58,683 nt of DNA from Candidatus Palauibacter rhopaloidicola (GCA_026914155.1 JAPPGH010000023.1:1-58683), one strand, 5' to 3'; shown: positions 16,740 to 25,787, counted from the first letter of the stretch. The notes: generated by a model from the sequence alone, not told the origin. Program-made: numbers and translations.

Positions 16740-19607
16740 CTACGCCCCCATCCACACATCCTCCAGCACCGTAACCAGTTCCGAAAACTCCTCCCCATCC
16801 ACCGCGAGGGTCACCCGATACATCCCCACCCCCGCCACCGGCGCCTGCGGCCCACCAAACCCGAACCCGCCGCCGGTCTGGCCCTCCGGCACATTACCCC
16901 GCAAATCCCACTGTACCCGGTTGATCCCCTCGTGCCCAGTAGCCTCCAGATCCCGGAACACCTCCCCCGTGACCACGTCACTGACCGTCAAGCTCACATC
17001 ATCGGCATCCACATCATCCGCCAGGTAGTAGTGGATCGCCGTCCCCGGCAGCGCATTGTCCCCGCGCAGCACCTTGTCGCCCGTCACTGAGCGCGAGCGC
17101 ATCCGGTTCTGCTTCCAGGCCACCGCCTCCCGGGGCTCGAACAGGAAGGCGTCCTGCTCCATCACCTCGGGGGTCAACTGCTGGAGTGGCGTGATGTCGT
17201 CCATGACCAGCACGCTGCGGCCGTGCGTGGCAACCACCAAGTCGTTGTCGCGGGGGTGCACCAGCACGTCGTCGATGCGCACCACCGGGAGCCCGGTCAT
17301 GAAGCGGTGCCAGCTCCCGCCCTCGTCGAGCGAGACGAAGAACTCGAACTCGGTTCCCGCGTACAGCAGGTTCCGATTGCGCGGATCCTGGCGCACGGTA
17401 TTGACGTTGCCATACGCGGGCAGGTTCGACGTGATATTCTCCCAACTGGCGCCATAGTCGCGCGTCACATACACGTAGGGCGCGAGATCACCGCTCTTGT
17501 GCCCGTCCACGGAGGCGTAAGCCGTGCCCGCGTCGAAGTGCGAGGCTTCGATCCGGGAGATGTAGTAGCCCTTCGTCCCCCCGGGGATGTTCTCGCCCAC
17601 CTCGGTCCAACTGGCGCCACCGTCGCGGCTGACCTGGAGATTGCCGTCATCTGTGCCCATCCAGAGGAGCCCCGGGACCAGCGGGGACTCGGTGAGCGAC
17701 ACGGCTGCGCCCCAGGCGCTCACGCCGTCGTTGCGCGAGAGGATGCACTCCCGGCCGCGGTCCATCTGGTTGCAGCGCGGCAGGGCGTTGGCCTGGCCCA
17801 TGAGCTCGATCATGTCGCGGTCGGTGTTCCTCGACAGATCCCGGCTCATCGTCCAGGTCTCGCCCCGGTCCATCGACGTGAAGAAGCGGTTCCCGCCCGC
17901 GTGCACGACCTCGGGGTTGTGCGGCGAGAGGATGAAGGGCGTGTTCCAGTTCCAGCGGATCTCGGTGCCCTGCGTGGGCATGGGCACGATGTTCGACGAC
18001 GGATTGTTCTCGCTCGGCGCGCGCGGCCGGATGCTGACCTGCTCGCCGGTCGCGAGGCTCAGGCGCCGGATGTTGCCGTTCTGCGACTCGGAATAGACGA
18101 CGGTGTGATCGGTGGGATCGACGGCGGTGTAGAAGCCGTCCCCGCCCCCGACCCGGTACCAGTCCTCGGAGAGGATCTCGCCGGTCCGGACCGCGCTCGG
18201 GCCGCACCAGCTGCCGTTGTCCTGGAGCCCGGTGCACACGTAGTACGGGCGCCGCATGTCGACGGATGCGTGATAGGGCTGGCCCATGGACCAGCGCCGG
18301 AGCGACTCCCAGGTCTCGCCCTGGTCGTAGCTGACATCCACCGAACCGTCGTTGCCCGCGATCAGGTGATCGCTGTCGGCGGGATTGATCCAGAACGCGT
18401 GCTGGTCCACATGTCCGTAGCCGTCCAGCGTCTCGAACGTGCGCGCGCCGTCGCGCGACTTGTAGATGCGCAGATCGACGATATAGACGAGGTCCGGATC
18501 CGCAGGATCGACCCGAATCTGGCTGAAGTACATCGGGCGGCCGTTCTCGTTCGAGCGGAACTCCCAGCTCATGCCCTTGTCGCTCGAGCGCCAGATGCCG
18601 TTGTACTGGGGATCGGGAGGCAGCGCGTCCTCGTCGTCCAGGCGCTCCCACTCGGCCCGCTCTTCATCCGTGAGAGGCTCTTCCCTGTCCGCCGCGACCT
18701 CGATCTGGGCGTAGACGACGTCGGGATCGGCCGGCGTCATCGCCAGCGCGACGCGCCCCATGGTGCCGCGAGGCAGGCCGTTGCCGCTCACCCGGCTCCA
18801 GCTCTCGCCCCCGTCGTCGGAGCGCCAGATGCCGCTCCCGGGCCCTCCGCCCACGAAGCAGCACGCCGTCCGGCGCCGCTGATAGGTGGCCGCGAAGAGC
18901 GTGTTGGGGTTCGAGGGATCGATGACCAGGTCGGTGGCGCCGGTGTTCTCGTCCACGCTGAGGACATGGCTCCAGGACCGACCGCCGTCGGTGGTTTTGA
19001 AGACGCCGCGCTCCGGATTGGGGCCGAAGAGGTGGCCGTTGGCCGCTACCCAGGCCACGTCCGCGTCGTCCGGATGCGCGACGATGCGCGCGATGGTCTG
19101 CGTCTCGCGCAGCCCCACGTGCGTGAAGGTCTTGCCGCCGTTCTCGGACTTGTACATGCCGTCGCCGAACGACGAGCTCTGCCGGTTGTTGGCCTCGCCG
19201 GTCCCGACCCAGAGGATGTCCGGATTCGAGGGCGCGATCGCGAGTGCGCCCACCGAGTGCGTGCCGTAGCTGTCGAAGACGGGCTCGAAGGTGGTCCCGT
19301 TGTTGGTCGTCTTCCACAGCCCGCCGGTCGCGAAGCCAACGTAGTAGGTGTACGGGTCGTCGGGATGCACGGCCAGGTCGTCGACCCGCCCGCCCTGCCC
19401 GAACGGCCCGATGTTGCGCCACGAAAATGCGCGCAGCAGCGGATGGTCGGAGGCGTTGACGGGGGCATCGGCGTCCTGGGCCGAGGCGTTACCCGAAAGC
19501 AGGAGCGTCGGCGCCAGCAGCGCGAAGCAGATGGCCAGGGAGCGCAGGCACGCGGGTGAGCCGGCGATGACCGGTGAGCGGGCGGAAAAGAGTCGGGTGC
19601 CGGACAT
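16740..19607 (-). CDS. VPS10/BNR-repeat beta-propeller glycosidase-like secreted protein
   Basis: 955 aa with a signal peptide ending LLLSGNASAQ. The mature protein is a chain of BNR/Asp-box beta-propeller repeats: many S-x-D-x-G-x-[ST]-W units (SENGGKTF, TTDGGRSW, SDDGGESW, SMDRGETW, SRDGGASW, SLDEGGSW). WRNIGPFGQGGRVDDL at the front is the hallmark of the large 'glycosyl hydrolase/VPS10-sortilin-like' exported proteins. The C-terminal ~150 aa form an Ig-like tail (YYLADDVDADDVSLTVSD). Enzymatic activity is not demonstrated for this group. ATG at 19607 has GAGAGG upstream. Role likely in extracellular binding or degradation of glycans or proteins. Confidence 0.85.
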   Translation of the reverse strand: MSGTRLFSARSPVIAGSPACLRSLAICFALLAPTLLLSGNASAQDADAPVNASDHPLLRAFSWRNIGPFGQGGRVDDLAVHPDDPYTYYVGFATGGLWKTTNNGTTFEPVFDSYGTHSVGALAIAPSNPDILWVGTGEANNRQSSSFGDGMYKSENGGKTFTHVGLRETQTIARIVAHPDDADVAWVAANGHLFGPNPERGVFKTTDGGRSWSHVLSVDENTGATDLVIDPSNPNTLFAATYQRRRTACCFVGGGPGSGIWRSDDGGESWSRVSGNGLPRGTMGRVALAMTPADPDVVYAQIEVAADREEPLTDEERAEWERLDDEDALPPDPQYNGIWRSSDKGMSWEFRSNENGRPMYFSQIRVDPADPDLVYIVDLRIYKSRDGARTFETLDGYGHVDQHAFWINPADSDHLIAGNDGSVDVSYDQGETWESLRRWSMGQPYHASVDMRRPYYVCTGLQDNGSWCGPSAVRTGEILSEDWYRVGGGDGFYTAVDPTDHTVVYSESQNGNIRRLSLATGEQVSIRPRAPSENNPSSNIVPMPTQGTEIRWNWNTPFILSPHNPEVVHAGGNRFFTSMDRGETWTMSRDLSRNTDRDMIELMGQANALPRCNQMDRGRECILSRNDGVSAWGAAVSLTESPLVPGLLWMGTDDGNLQVSRDGGASWTEVGENIPGGTKGYYISRIEASHFDAGTAYASVDGHKSGDLAPYVYVTRDYGASWENITSNLPAYGNVNTVRQDPRNRNLLYAGTEFEFFVSLDEGGSWHRFMTGLPVVRIDDVLVHPRDNDLVVATHGRSVLVMDDITPLQQLTPEVMEQDAFLFEPREAVAWKQNRMRSRSVTGDKVLRGDNALPGTAIHYYLADDVDADDVSLTVSDVVTGEVFRDLEATGHEGINRVQWDLRGNVPEGQTGGGFGFGGPQAPVAGVGMYRVTLAVDGEEFSELVTVLEDVWMGA

Positions 19608-19762
19608 GACGACCTCTCGGAGCAAGGACGAAGCGGGTGCGAACCGTCTTCTAGAGTAGGAAGACAGGGGTCATCCGGCTACGGGACAGTTCGTGGGGTA
19701 GCATCGGTCAGCCGAATGTCCCGGACTCTGGTGCCGAGCCGTGTCGCGGTCCCGGCTGACCA

Positions 19763-20788
19763 CTACCCGCTCATCCGTCCTCCATGAGTCCGCAACAGAT
19801 TGGCCATTGCGGCGTTGCCTGCCGCTTCCGCGTAGTCGAGCGGGGTCTTGCCATCGTCGTCCTCGGCGTTCGGGTCGGCTCCGGCCTCTAGCAGTAGCTC
19901 GACGACCGCGATATTGCTTCGCCCGGCGTTGCGTACAGCCCAATGCAGGGGTGTTCCTTGGCGGTTGGGCATCCCCTGCTCGTTGTGGAGTTCGTCCAGA
20001 TCGGCGCCCGCCGCGATGAGAACCTCGGCGATCGCCGGGTTTCGGTTGAACGTTGCCCTGTGGAGTGCCCCCGACAGGTCAGCGCCCGCCGCGACCAGGA
20101 CCCTCATGATCTCTGGATTCTCATTGTATGCGGCAGCTTGAGTGACTCCCCACAACTCCGAGCCCCAGCGCACGAGCAACTCGATGACTGCCGGATTGTC
20201 GTTTCCAAACGCTGCAAACCAGAGGGGTATCGTCCTTCCGCCGATGCCGCCCTGCGCGTTCACGTCCGCGCCGGCCTGCAGAAGCACTTCCGCGACTGCG
20301 GGATTCTCATTGTATTGTGCTGCGAGATGAAGGGGTGTGATGCCCGAGAAGAGTCCATCGGGGTCACCAGGCGCGCGACAGATCTCGGAAGTGGTTGATC
20401 CCCCGTCGAGCAGAGCCTGGATTACCGCCTCGTTCTCATTGTGCCTGACGGCCATACACAGAACCGTGTGATCGAAGTTGTTCCGAGCGTCCGGTCGTGC
20501 TCCGGCGTTGATGAGCGCCCGGATCACCTCGGGATCCTCGCTGAACGATCCGGCGAGATGAAGGGGCGTGTCCCCCTCGGAATTCCTGGTTCTGAGGTTC
20601 TCGCCCGCCTCCACGCAGGCAGCGATGTCCGCGGCGGTCGCGTTTCTGAAGAACGTGCCCGTGCCCCAGCCGGCCGGGCAGGTCGGCTGACTTGCGTCGG
20701 GAGTCGCGGGATCGGCCTCGCCGCCGCAACCGGACGCCAATGCCAGGAGAACCATGGACCCCATGGGTTTGAGCAGGCTTGATGGCAT
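19763..20788 (-). CDS. Ankyrin-repeat lipoprotein, paralogue 3 (long form)
   Basis: 341 aa with MVLLALASGC as lipobox. The N-terminal cap CPAGWGTGTFFRNATAADIAAC matches the caps of the proteins at 10664 and 11575 in the pattern W-x-T-x-x-FF-x-x-A. About eight ankyrin repeats follow (TPLHLAGSFSEDPEVIRAL, TPLHLAAQYNENPAVAEVL, AVVELLLEAGADPNAEDDD). ATG at 20788 fits the signal peptide; the frame extends further upstream without support. It is divergent from the TctC gene. The intergenic region carries an 11-bp-period repeat and a perfect 7-5-7 palindrome. Exact partner unknown. Confidence 0.85.
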   Translation of the reverse strand: MPSSLLKPMGSMVLLALASGCGGEADPATPDASQPTCPAGWGTGTFFRNATAADIAACVEAGENLRTRNSEGDTPLHLAGSFSEDPEVIRALINAGARPDARNNFDHTVLCMAVRHNENEAVIQALLDGGSTTSEICRAPGDPDGLFSGITPLHLAAQYNENPAVAEVLLQAGADVNAQGGIGGRTIPLWFAAFGNDNPAVIELLVRWGSELWGVTQAAAYNENPEIMRVLVAAGADLSGALHRATFNRNPAIAEVLIAAGADLDELHNEQGMPNRQGTPLHWAVRNAGRSNIAVVELLLEAGADPNAEDDDGKTPLDYAEAAGNAAMANLLRTHGGRMSG

Positions 20789-20827
20789 CTCACAAATATA
20801 GCGGTTTTTGTTGTGTATGAGGTGTGT

Positions 20828-20846
20828 ACAATTAGTCGATAATTGT
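20828..20846. promoter_or_regulatory. Perfect palindrome (7-5-7) in a divergent promoter region
   Basis: ACAATTA-GTCGA-TAATTGT, AT-rich arms in a GC-rich genome, placed 40 bp upstream of the ankyrin gene start and overlapping the direct repeat at 20840-20858. It looks like a dimeric repressor operator; which regulator is unknown. Confidence 0.4.
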
Positions 20847-20858
20847 GGCGACAGTGTG
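20840..20858 (+). promoter_or_regulatory. 11-bp-period direct repeat, related to the site at 2958
   Basis: TAATTGTG (20840-20847) and ACAGTGTG (20851-20858) have an 11-bp period. From 20842 the sequence ATTGTGGCGA-N4-GTGTAT matches the site upstream of sensor kinase 1 at 16 of 16 fixed positions. A shared operator is the simplest reading. Confidence 0.45.
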
Positions 20859-21027
20859 TATCTTAGCCGATTCGATGAGCCGATTCGATGAACTGAAGAC
20901 ATCGAGCCGTGCCCTGGCTTCGTTCCACCAGTACCGGACGGACGTCGTTTCGCTTGCTTGCGCGACACATGGTATCTTCGCCGGATCCGACGAAACGGCC
21001 TACGAACCACGAGAGGAGACCCCCTCC

Positions 21028-22002
21028 TTGCCCCTCCGCATCCCCCTCATCGCGCTTGCCCTGCTGGCCCTGGTCGTGCTGGTCTTGCGCCTGCCGTCGG
21101 GCGAGCAGTCGGCGGCCTATCCCGATGCCAGCCGCGAGATCCGCCATGTGATCCCCTGGCGCGCCGGCGGCGGCACCGACACCGCCATGCGCGGCTTCAT
21201 GAGGTGGTTCGAGGAAGAGATCGGCGTCGGTGTGGTCACCGAAAACGTCCCGGGAGGCCTGAGTTCGGTCGGCCTTACCGTCGTGCAGAACGCGCCCGCG
21301 GACGGGTACACCCTCGGGACGATGACCTACGATGCGCTCAGCGTCCAGTTGCTCGGGCTGGCACCGGTGGACTGGAGGGCGCTCGAGCCGGTGTGCATGG
21401 TGACCGAGCATCCCAGCGCCCTGATCGTCCCCGCGGATCGATGGGCGGACCTGGCGGCGTTCCAGGCTGACGCGCGGGCCAACCCGGCCACAATCGCAGT
21501 CGGAAACGTGGGGCAGAAGGGAGTCTGGCATCAGCACGCCGCGGCCATGGAGCAGGCGATGGGCGTCGAACTGAGGCACATCCCCTACGAGGGAGGTTCC
21601 GGGCCGCAGGTCGGCGCGATTCTCGGAGATGAAGTCGATGCCGTCGTCTCCAGCCTCCCCGGAGCGATGTCCTACGTGCGCAGCGGGGAGCTGCGGGTGC
21701 TCGCGTTGATGGCGCCGGAGCGGAGTCCGCTGGTGCCGGACGTGGCGACGTTTGCGGAACTCGGCTACGACCTGGAATACGGGAGCTTTCGGATGTTGAT
21801 GGCGCCGCCCGGCACGCCCGAGGATCGGCTCGCGACCCTGGAAACCGCCTGCGAGGCTGCAGCGGCGTCCCCCGAGTTCCAGGAATGGGCACGCGCCGGG
21901 GCCGTGGGCGCGACGTGGCGCGGGCGCACCGCCGTGCGCGAATACCTGAACGACCTCGCCCCGCGGGTCGAGGGTCTCCTGGCCGCGCTGGAGGACGTGT
22001 GA
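21028..22002 (+). CDS. tctC: Tripartite tricarboxylate transporter substrate-binding protein (TctC/Bug family)
   Basis: 324-aa periplasmic solute receptor. A hydrophobic N-terminal anchor or signal (IPLIALALLALVVLVL) precedes the mature domain. Family marks: RHVIPWRAGGGTDTAMR (ligand loop), VVTENVPGGLSSVG, APADGYTLG, a G-x-Q-x-G-A-I-like GSGPQVGAI, VVSSLPGA and a C-terminal helix. Ligand is a carboxylate; identity unknown. TTG at 21028, with GGAG upstream, gives a normal signal-peptide start; the open frame 60 codons upstream would lack one. First gene of a TctC-TPP enzyme-TctB-TctA operon. Confidence 0.85.
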   Translation: MPLRIPLIALALLALVVLVLRLPSGEQSAAYPDASREIRHVIPWRAGGGTDTAMRGFMRWFEEEIGVGVVTENVPGGLSSVGLTVVQNAPADGYTLGTMTYDALSVQLLGLAPVDWRALEPVCMVTEHPSALIVPADRWADLAAFQADARANPATIAVGNVGQKGVWHQHAAAMEQAMGVELRHIPYEGGSGPQVGAILGDEVDAVVSSLPGAMSYVRSGELRVLALMAPERSPLVPDVATFAELGYDLEYGSFRMLMAPPGTPEDRLATLETACEAAAASPEFQEWARAGAVGATWRGRTAVREYLNDLAPRVEGLLAALEDV

Positions 22003-22022
22003 ACGCTGGAGGACGTGTGAAC
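21987..22022 (+). repeat. Tandem 18-bp duplication containing ribosome binding site and start codon
   Basis: GCTGGAGGACGTGTGAAC occurs at 21987-22004 and directly again at 22005-22022. Each copy holds GGAGG and an in-frame GTG start, so the downstream enzyme can start at 21999 (overlapping the tctC stop) or 22017. Confidence 0.7.
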
Positions 22023-23693
22023 GGCGGCCAGGCCCTGGTCGGCGTACTGGAGCACCTTGGCGTCGACACGATCTTCGGCCTGTGCGGCGACACATCGCTC
22101 CCGTGGTACGAAGCGCTGGCCGCGTCGCCCACCATCCGCCACGTCCTCACCCGCGACGAGCGCAGCGCCGCCTTCATGGCCGACGCCTACGCCCGCCTGA
22201 GCGGCAGGGTAGGGGTGTGCGAGGGGCCGAGCGGCGGGGGCGCGACCTACATCCTCCCCGGAGTCGCGGAGGCGAACGAGTCGTCGGTGCCGATGGTGTG
22301 CCTCACCTCCGACATCGCCACCACCGAGCGGGGCGTGGGCACCCTGACCGACCTCGACCAGGCTGCGCTGTTCGCGCCCGTGACCCAGCGTGTGTTCTCC
22401 CCCACCACCCCCCTGGACCTGCCCGACATGACGCGCGCGGCCTTCCGGGAGGCCTCCAGCGGCCGCCTGGGCGCCTGCCAGATCGCCCTGCCCTTCGACA
22501 CCCAGGGCGGTTCGGTCCCCGCTTCTGCCGTTCACGGCGATGCATGCTACGGTCGCTACCCCGCCGAGCGGGTCGCCCCCGCCCCTGACCAGGTGCGCGC
22601 CGTCGCCGGTGAGCTCGCCCGCAGCCGCCGCCCCCTGATCGTGGCCGGCGCCGGCGTGCTGCGCTCGGGTGCGTGGACCGAAGTGCGCGAGCTCGCCCGC
22701 GCACTTGGCGCCTTCGTGGCCACCTCCGTATCGGGGAAGGGGAGCATCGCCGAGACCGACCCACTCTCCCTCGGGGTGATCGGTAGCAACGGCGGCCTGC
22801 CCTGGCGCCACGACCTGGTGCGCAAGGCCGACGTGGTCTTCTACGTGGGGTGCGCCACCGGCTCGGTGACCACCGAGAAGTGGACCCTGCCCCGCCCGGG
22901 CGACGCGCGCTTCGTCCAGCTCGACGTCGACCCGGGCGTCCTCGGGCGCAGCTACCCGCTTGCTGCGGGCATGCGGGCCGACGCGCGCGACGGCCTGGCC
23001 GCCCTCACCGCCGAACTGCACGCCCGGGCGGCCGCCACCCCCCGCCTCGACCCGGCCGAGATCGCCTCCGCCCGCCGTGCCCACCGCGACCGCGTGGCCG
23101 GGCTGTTCGCCTCCGACGCGCGCCCCATCCGCCCCGAGCGCCTGCTCGCCGCACTGCTCCCGCGCCTTCCGGAGCGCGCCATCATCCTCGCCGATCCGGG
23201 CACCCCTTGCCCGTACTTCTCCGCCTACTGGCGCCTCCCGCAGCCCGGCCGCTGGTTCGTCAGCCCGCGCGCCTTCGGGGCCCTGGGGTACGCGCTTCCC
23301 GCCGTGGTCGGCGCGCACTGTGCCCGACCCGACGCCGGCCGCGTCATCGGCGTCATGGGCGACGGCAGCTTCGGCATCTCCGCGGGTGAGCTCGAGACCC
23401 TGGTGCGGCTCGACCTCCCGGTCACCCTCATCGTCTGCAACAACGCCGGCTACGGCTGGATCAAGGCGGGGCAGAAGAGCCGCGGCAGCAGTTACTTCTC
23501 CGTCGACTTCAAGGACTCCGACCACGCCGCCATCGCCCGCGCCTACGGCCTGCGCGCCCGCCGCGTGGAGAATCCCGCCGAGCTGGGCGAGGCCGTCCAG
23601 GAGGCGCTCACCGCCCCCGGCCCGTTCCTCCTCGATGTCGTCACGCAGCCGCTGGAGGAAGCCAACGCCCCGGTCTCGAAATGGATCGCGTGA
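22017..23693 (+). CDS. Thiamine-diphosphate-dependent enzyme (acetolactate synthase/decarboxylase-like)
   Basis: 558 aa with the three-domain fold of the POX/ALS family. N-terminal PYR domain has VDTIFGLCGDTSLPWYEAL and the catalytic Glu region TRDERSAAFMADAYAR. The central nucleotide-binding-like domain spans ~185-320 (RRPLIVAGAGVLRS). The PP domain has MGDGSFGISAGELETL followed by NNAGYGW, the GDG-N27-NN thiamine-diphosphate/Mg motif. Substrate is probably a 2-oxo acid or related acyl compound. It lies between tctC and tctB, overlapping tctB by 13 bp, so it probably processes the imported carboxylate. GTG at 22017 is preferred (GGAGG 5 nt upstream); 21999 is possible. Confidence 0.85.
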   Translation: MNGGQALVGVLEHLGVDTIFGLCGDTSLPWYEALAASPTIRHVLTRDERSAAFMADAYARLSGRVGVCEGPSGGGATYILPGVAEANESSVPMVCLTSDIATTERGVGTLTDLDQAALFAPVTQRVFSPTTPLDLPDMTRAAFREASSGRLGACQIALPFDTQGGSVPASAVHGDACYGRYPAERVAPAPDQVRAVAGELARSRRPLIVAGAGVLRSGAWTEVRELARALGAFVATSVSGKGSIAETDPLSLGVIGSNGGLPWRHDLVRKADVVFYVGCATGSVTTEKWTLPRPGDARFVQLDVDPGVLGRSYPLAAGMRADARDGLAALTAELHARAAATPRLDPAEIASARRAHRDRVAGLFASDARPIRPERLLAALLPRLPERAIILADPGTPCPYFSAYWRLPQPGRWFVSPRAFGALGYALPAVVGAHCARPDAGRVIGVMGDGSFGISAGELETLVRLDLPVTLIVCNNAGYGWIKAGQKSRGSSYFSVDFKDSDHAAIARAYGLRARRVENPAELGEAVQEALTAPGPFLLDVVTQPLEEANAPVSKWIA

Positions 23694-24154
23694 GTCCCCG
23701 AACGGATCTTATCTCCGGTGGCAGCCTGTTCGTCGTCGCCCTCGCCTACGGCTTCGGGGCCGGCGGGCTCGCCTCCTCGGGAGATGCGGACGTAGCCCTC
23801 GTCCCGATCGGCCTGGCAGCTGCCCTCGCGCTCTTCTCTGCCGGCATCGCGCTCTCCGGATGGCGCAAGCTGCGGCGTGAGCGCGCAGCCGAAGAGAGCC
23901 GGTCGGCCGACGCCACCCGCCGCGCCGGCCCCATCCGCGCCTGGACCGTCATCGGCCTGACCATCGTCTACGCCACCATCTTCCAGATCCTCGGCTACGT
24001 CCTCGCGACCCTCTTCTACACAGGCGCGATTGCGGAACGCTTCGGCGCCCGGCGACGCACGATCCTGTTGCTGGCACCCTGCGTGACCCTCCTCACCTAC
24101 CTGCTATTCCGAGTGATCCTCGGCGCCCGCCTGCCCGAGGGGCTGTTGGGATGA
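23681..24154 (+). CDS. tctB: Tripartite tricarboxylate transporter small membrane subunit (TctB family)
   Basis: 157 aa, four predicted membrane helices (GGSLFVVALAYGFGAGGL; VALVPIGLAAALALFSAGIAL; AWTVIGLTIVYATIFQILGY; ILLLAPCVTLLTYLLFRVIL), the usual TctB size and topology. The ATG overlaps the stop of the thiamine enzyme gene, indicating translational coupling. Partner of TctA in the inner membrane; assists uptake of the ligand delivered by TctC. Confidence 0.85.
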   Translation: MDRVSPRTDLISGGSLFVVALAYGFGAGGLASSGDADVALVPIGLAAALALFSAGIALSGWRKLRRERAAEESRSADATRRAGPIRAWTVIGLTIVYATIFQILGYVLATLFYTGAIAERFGARRRTILLLAPCVTLLTYLLFRVILGARLPEGLLG

Positions 24155-24200
24155 GTCGCGAGCGATGGGCTCCGAACCTCCCCGGCACGCGAGGCGCTCC

Positions 24201-25667
24201 GTGAGCCTCGAACTATTCCTCGACCCGACCCTGCTTCTTTCCCTTGCCGCCGGCTCCCTGCTGGGGATCGCCATCGGCGCCATCCCGGGCCTCACCGCCA
24301 CCCTGGCAATCGCGCTGCTGCTGCCGCTGACCTACCAGCTCTCGGCCGCCAACGCGATCGTGATGATGGTCGGGATCTTCACCGGAGGCCTCTACGGGGG
24401 CTCGATCGCGGCGATCGCACTGCGCATTCCCGGGGCGCCCGCGAACGCGATGACCATGCTCGACGGAAACGCGATGGCGCTTCAGGGCCGGACCGGCACC
24501 GCCATCGGCATCGCAACCTTCAGCTCCGTCGTCGGGGGCCTCGCCGGGGGCGTGGTCCTGGTGCTGTTCAGCCCGCAGCTCGCGCGCATCGCGCTGCGCT
24601 TCCAGTCCCCCGAGATGTTCGCCCTCGTTGTGCTGGCGCTGGTCGCCGTCGCGACGGTCTCGCGCGAGTCGCTGGCCAAGGGCATGGCAGCCACCGTCAT
24701 CGGCCTGATGCTCTCGACCGTCGGCATCGACCCGCTGGTGCCGGTCCCGCGCTACACACTGGGCTCGGTGAACCTGCTGGTCGGCCTGCCGCTGATTCCG
24801 GTGGTGATCGGCATCTTCGCCTTCACCGAGTTGTACCGTCAGGCGGGCCTGCCGCCGTCGAGGACCCACGAGCACCCCTCGGAAGGGCGGGAAGGCGCGC
24901 TGGGATGGTGGCGCGAGGTGCGGCGCGTGGGATGGAGGCCCTTCGTCAAGAATTCGGTGATCGGCACATCAGTCGGAGCGCTCCCGGGCGCCGGCGGCGC
25001 CATGGCTGCCTTCCTGGCCTACAGCGAAGCCCGCCGCAGCTCGCCCGAGCCGGAACGCTTCGGCAAGGGCGCCCCCGAGGGCATCGTCGCTCCGGAGGTG
25101 GCCAACAACGCCGTGACCGGAGGCGCGCTCATCCCGCTGCTGGCGCTCGGAATCCCCGGCGACTCGGTGACCGCAGTCATCCTCGGCGGCCTGGTCATTC
25201 ACGGCATCACCCCTGGGCCGCAGCTCTTCACCGAGAACGCGGACCTCGTCGCCCCGCTCTTCGCCGCATTCTTCGCCAGCTACCTGCTGATCCTGGTGTT
25301 CGGCCTGACGCTGCTTCCACTGTACGCGCGCATCACGCGCGTGCCGCGAAGCATCCTCTTCCCGGCGATCGCGCCGCTGGCCGTGGTCGCGGCCTTCACC
25401 TCGGAACGAACGACGTTCGCCATTTACGTTGCGGTGGGCATCGGCATCCTCGGCTACGTTCTGCGACGCTTCGGCTACCCGGTGATCCCCGTGCTCCTCG
25501 GCCTCATCCTGGGCCCGATGCTCGAGTCCAACTTCCGCCGCGCCCTGATCCTGTCGGACGGAGATCCCCTCATCTTCATCTCATCGCCCATCAGCGTCGG
25601 GCTCCTGCTCGCCGCCGCCGGCTTCCTGTTCTACGTCGTGCGGGGACAGCGGAAGGCGCGGACCTAG
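24201..25667 (+). CDS. tctA: Tripartite tricarboxylate transporter large membrane subunit (TctA family)
   Basis: 488 aa, about twelve membrane helices. Hallmarks: GIAIGAIPGLTATLA near the N-terminus and the second, repeated motif SVGALPGAGGAMAAFLAYS, plus FGKGAPEGIVAPEVANNAV and LLALGIPGDSVTAVILGGL. These glycine/proline loops form the transport site. GTG at 24201 has GAGG upstream and starts right before the first helix; ATG at 24165 is possible. Its 3' end overlaps the convergent small gene at 25581-25775 by 87 bp. Confidence 0.9.
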   Translation: MSLELFLDPTLLLSLAAGSLLGIAIGAIPGLTATLAIALLLPLTYQLSAANAIVMMVGIFTGGLYGGSIAAIALRIPGAPANAMTMLDGNAMALQGRTGTAIGIATFSSVVGGLAGGVVLVLFSPQLARIALRFQSPEMFALVVLALVAVATVSRESLAKGMAATVIGLMLSTVGIDPLVPVPRYTLGSVNLLVGLPLIPVVIGIFAFTELYRQAGLPPSRTHEHPSEGREGALGWWREVRRVGWRPFVKNSVIGTSVGALPGAGGAMAAFLAYSEARRSSPEPERFGKGAPEGIVAPEVANNAVTGGALIPLLALGIPGDSVTAVILGGLVIHGITPGPQLFTENADLVAPLFAAFFASYLLILVFGLTLLPLYARITRVPRSILFPAIAPLAVVAAFTSERTTFAIYVAVGIGILGYVLRRFGYPVIPVLLGLILGPMLESNFRRALILSDGDPLIFISSPISVGLLLAAAGFLFYVVRGQRKART

Positions 25668-25775
25668 TTCAGGGAAGCGACGCGCCGCCTCGGCGATCAA
25701 CGCCTTCGCGCGCTCGTCTATCTTCTCTCGACGGACCGCGGGTAGCCTGTCCAGTCGCTCGCGCAGATCGGTCAT
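25581..25775 (-). CDS. Small charged protein downstream of the amidase
   Basis: 64 aa, largely helical and charged (MTDLRERLDRLPAVRREKID). Not recognised. It looks real because its ATG sits 10 nt after the amidase stop with GAGGAG in between, so it would be translated from the same mRNA. Its last 29 codons are antisense to the end of tctA. It could be an accessory or stabilising subunit of the amidase; inference only. Confidence 0.45.
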   Translation of the reverse strand: MTDLRERLDRLPAVRREKIDERAKALIAEAARRFPELGPRLPLSPHDVEQEAGGGEQEPDADGR

Positions 25776-25787
25776 GGTGTTCTCCTC

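Noticed and set aside
17223..19559. 778-codon plus-strand frame
   Set aside because: Antisense to the BNR-repeat protein, which has regular Asp-box repeats and a signal peptide; the antisense product has no recognisable domain.
21765..23525. 586-codon minus-strand frame
   Set aside because: Shadow of the thiamine-diphosphate enzyme, which has the GDG...NN cofactor motif.
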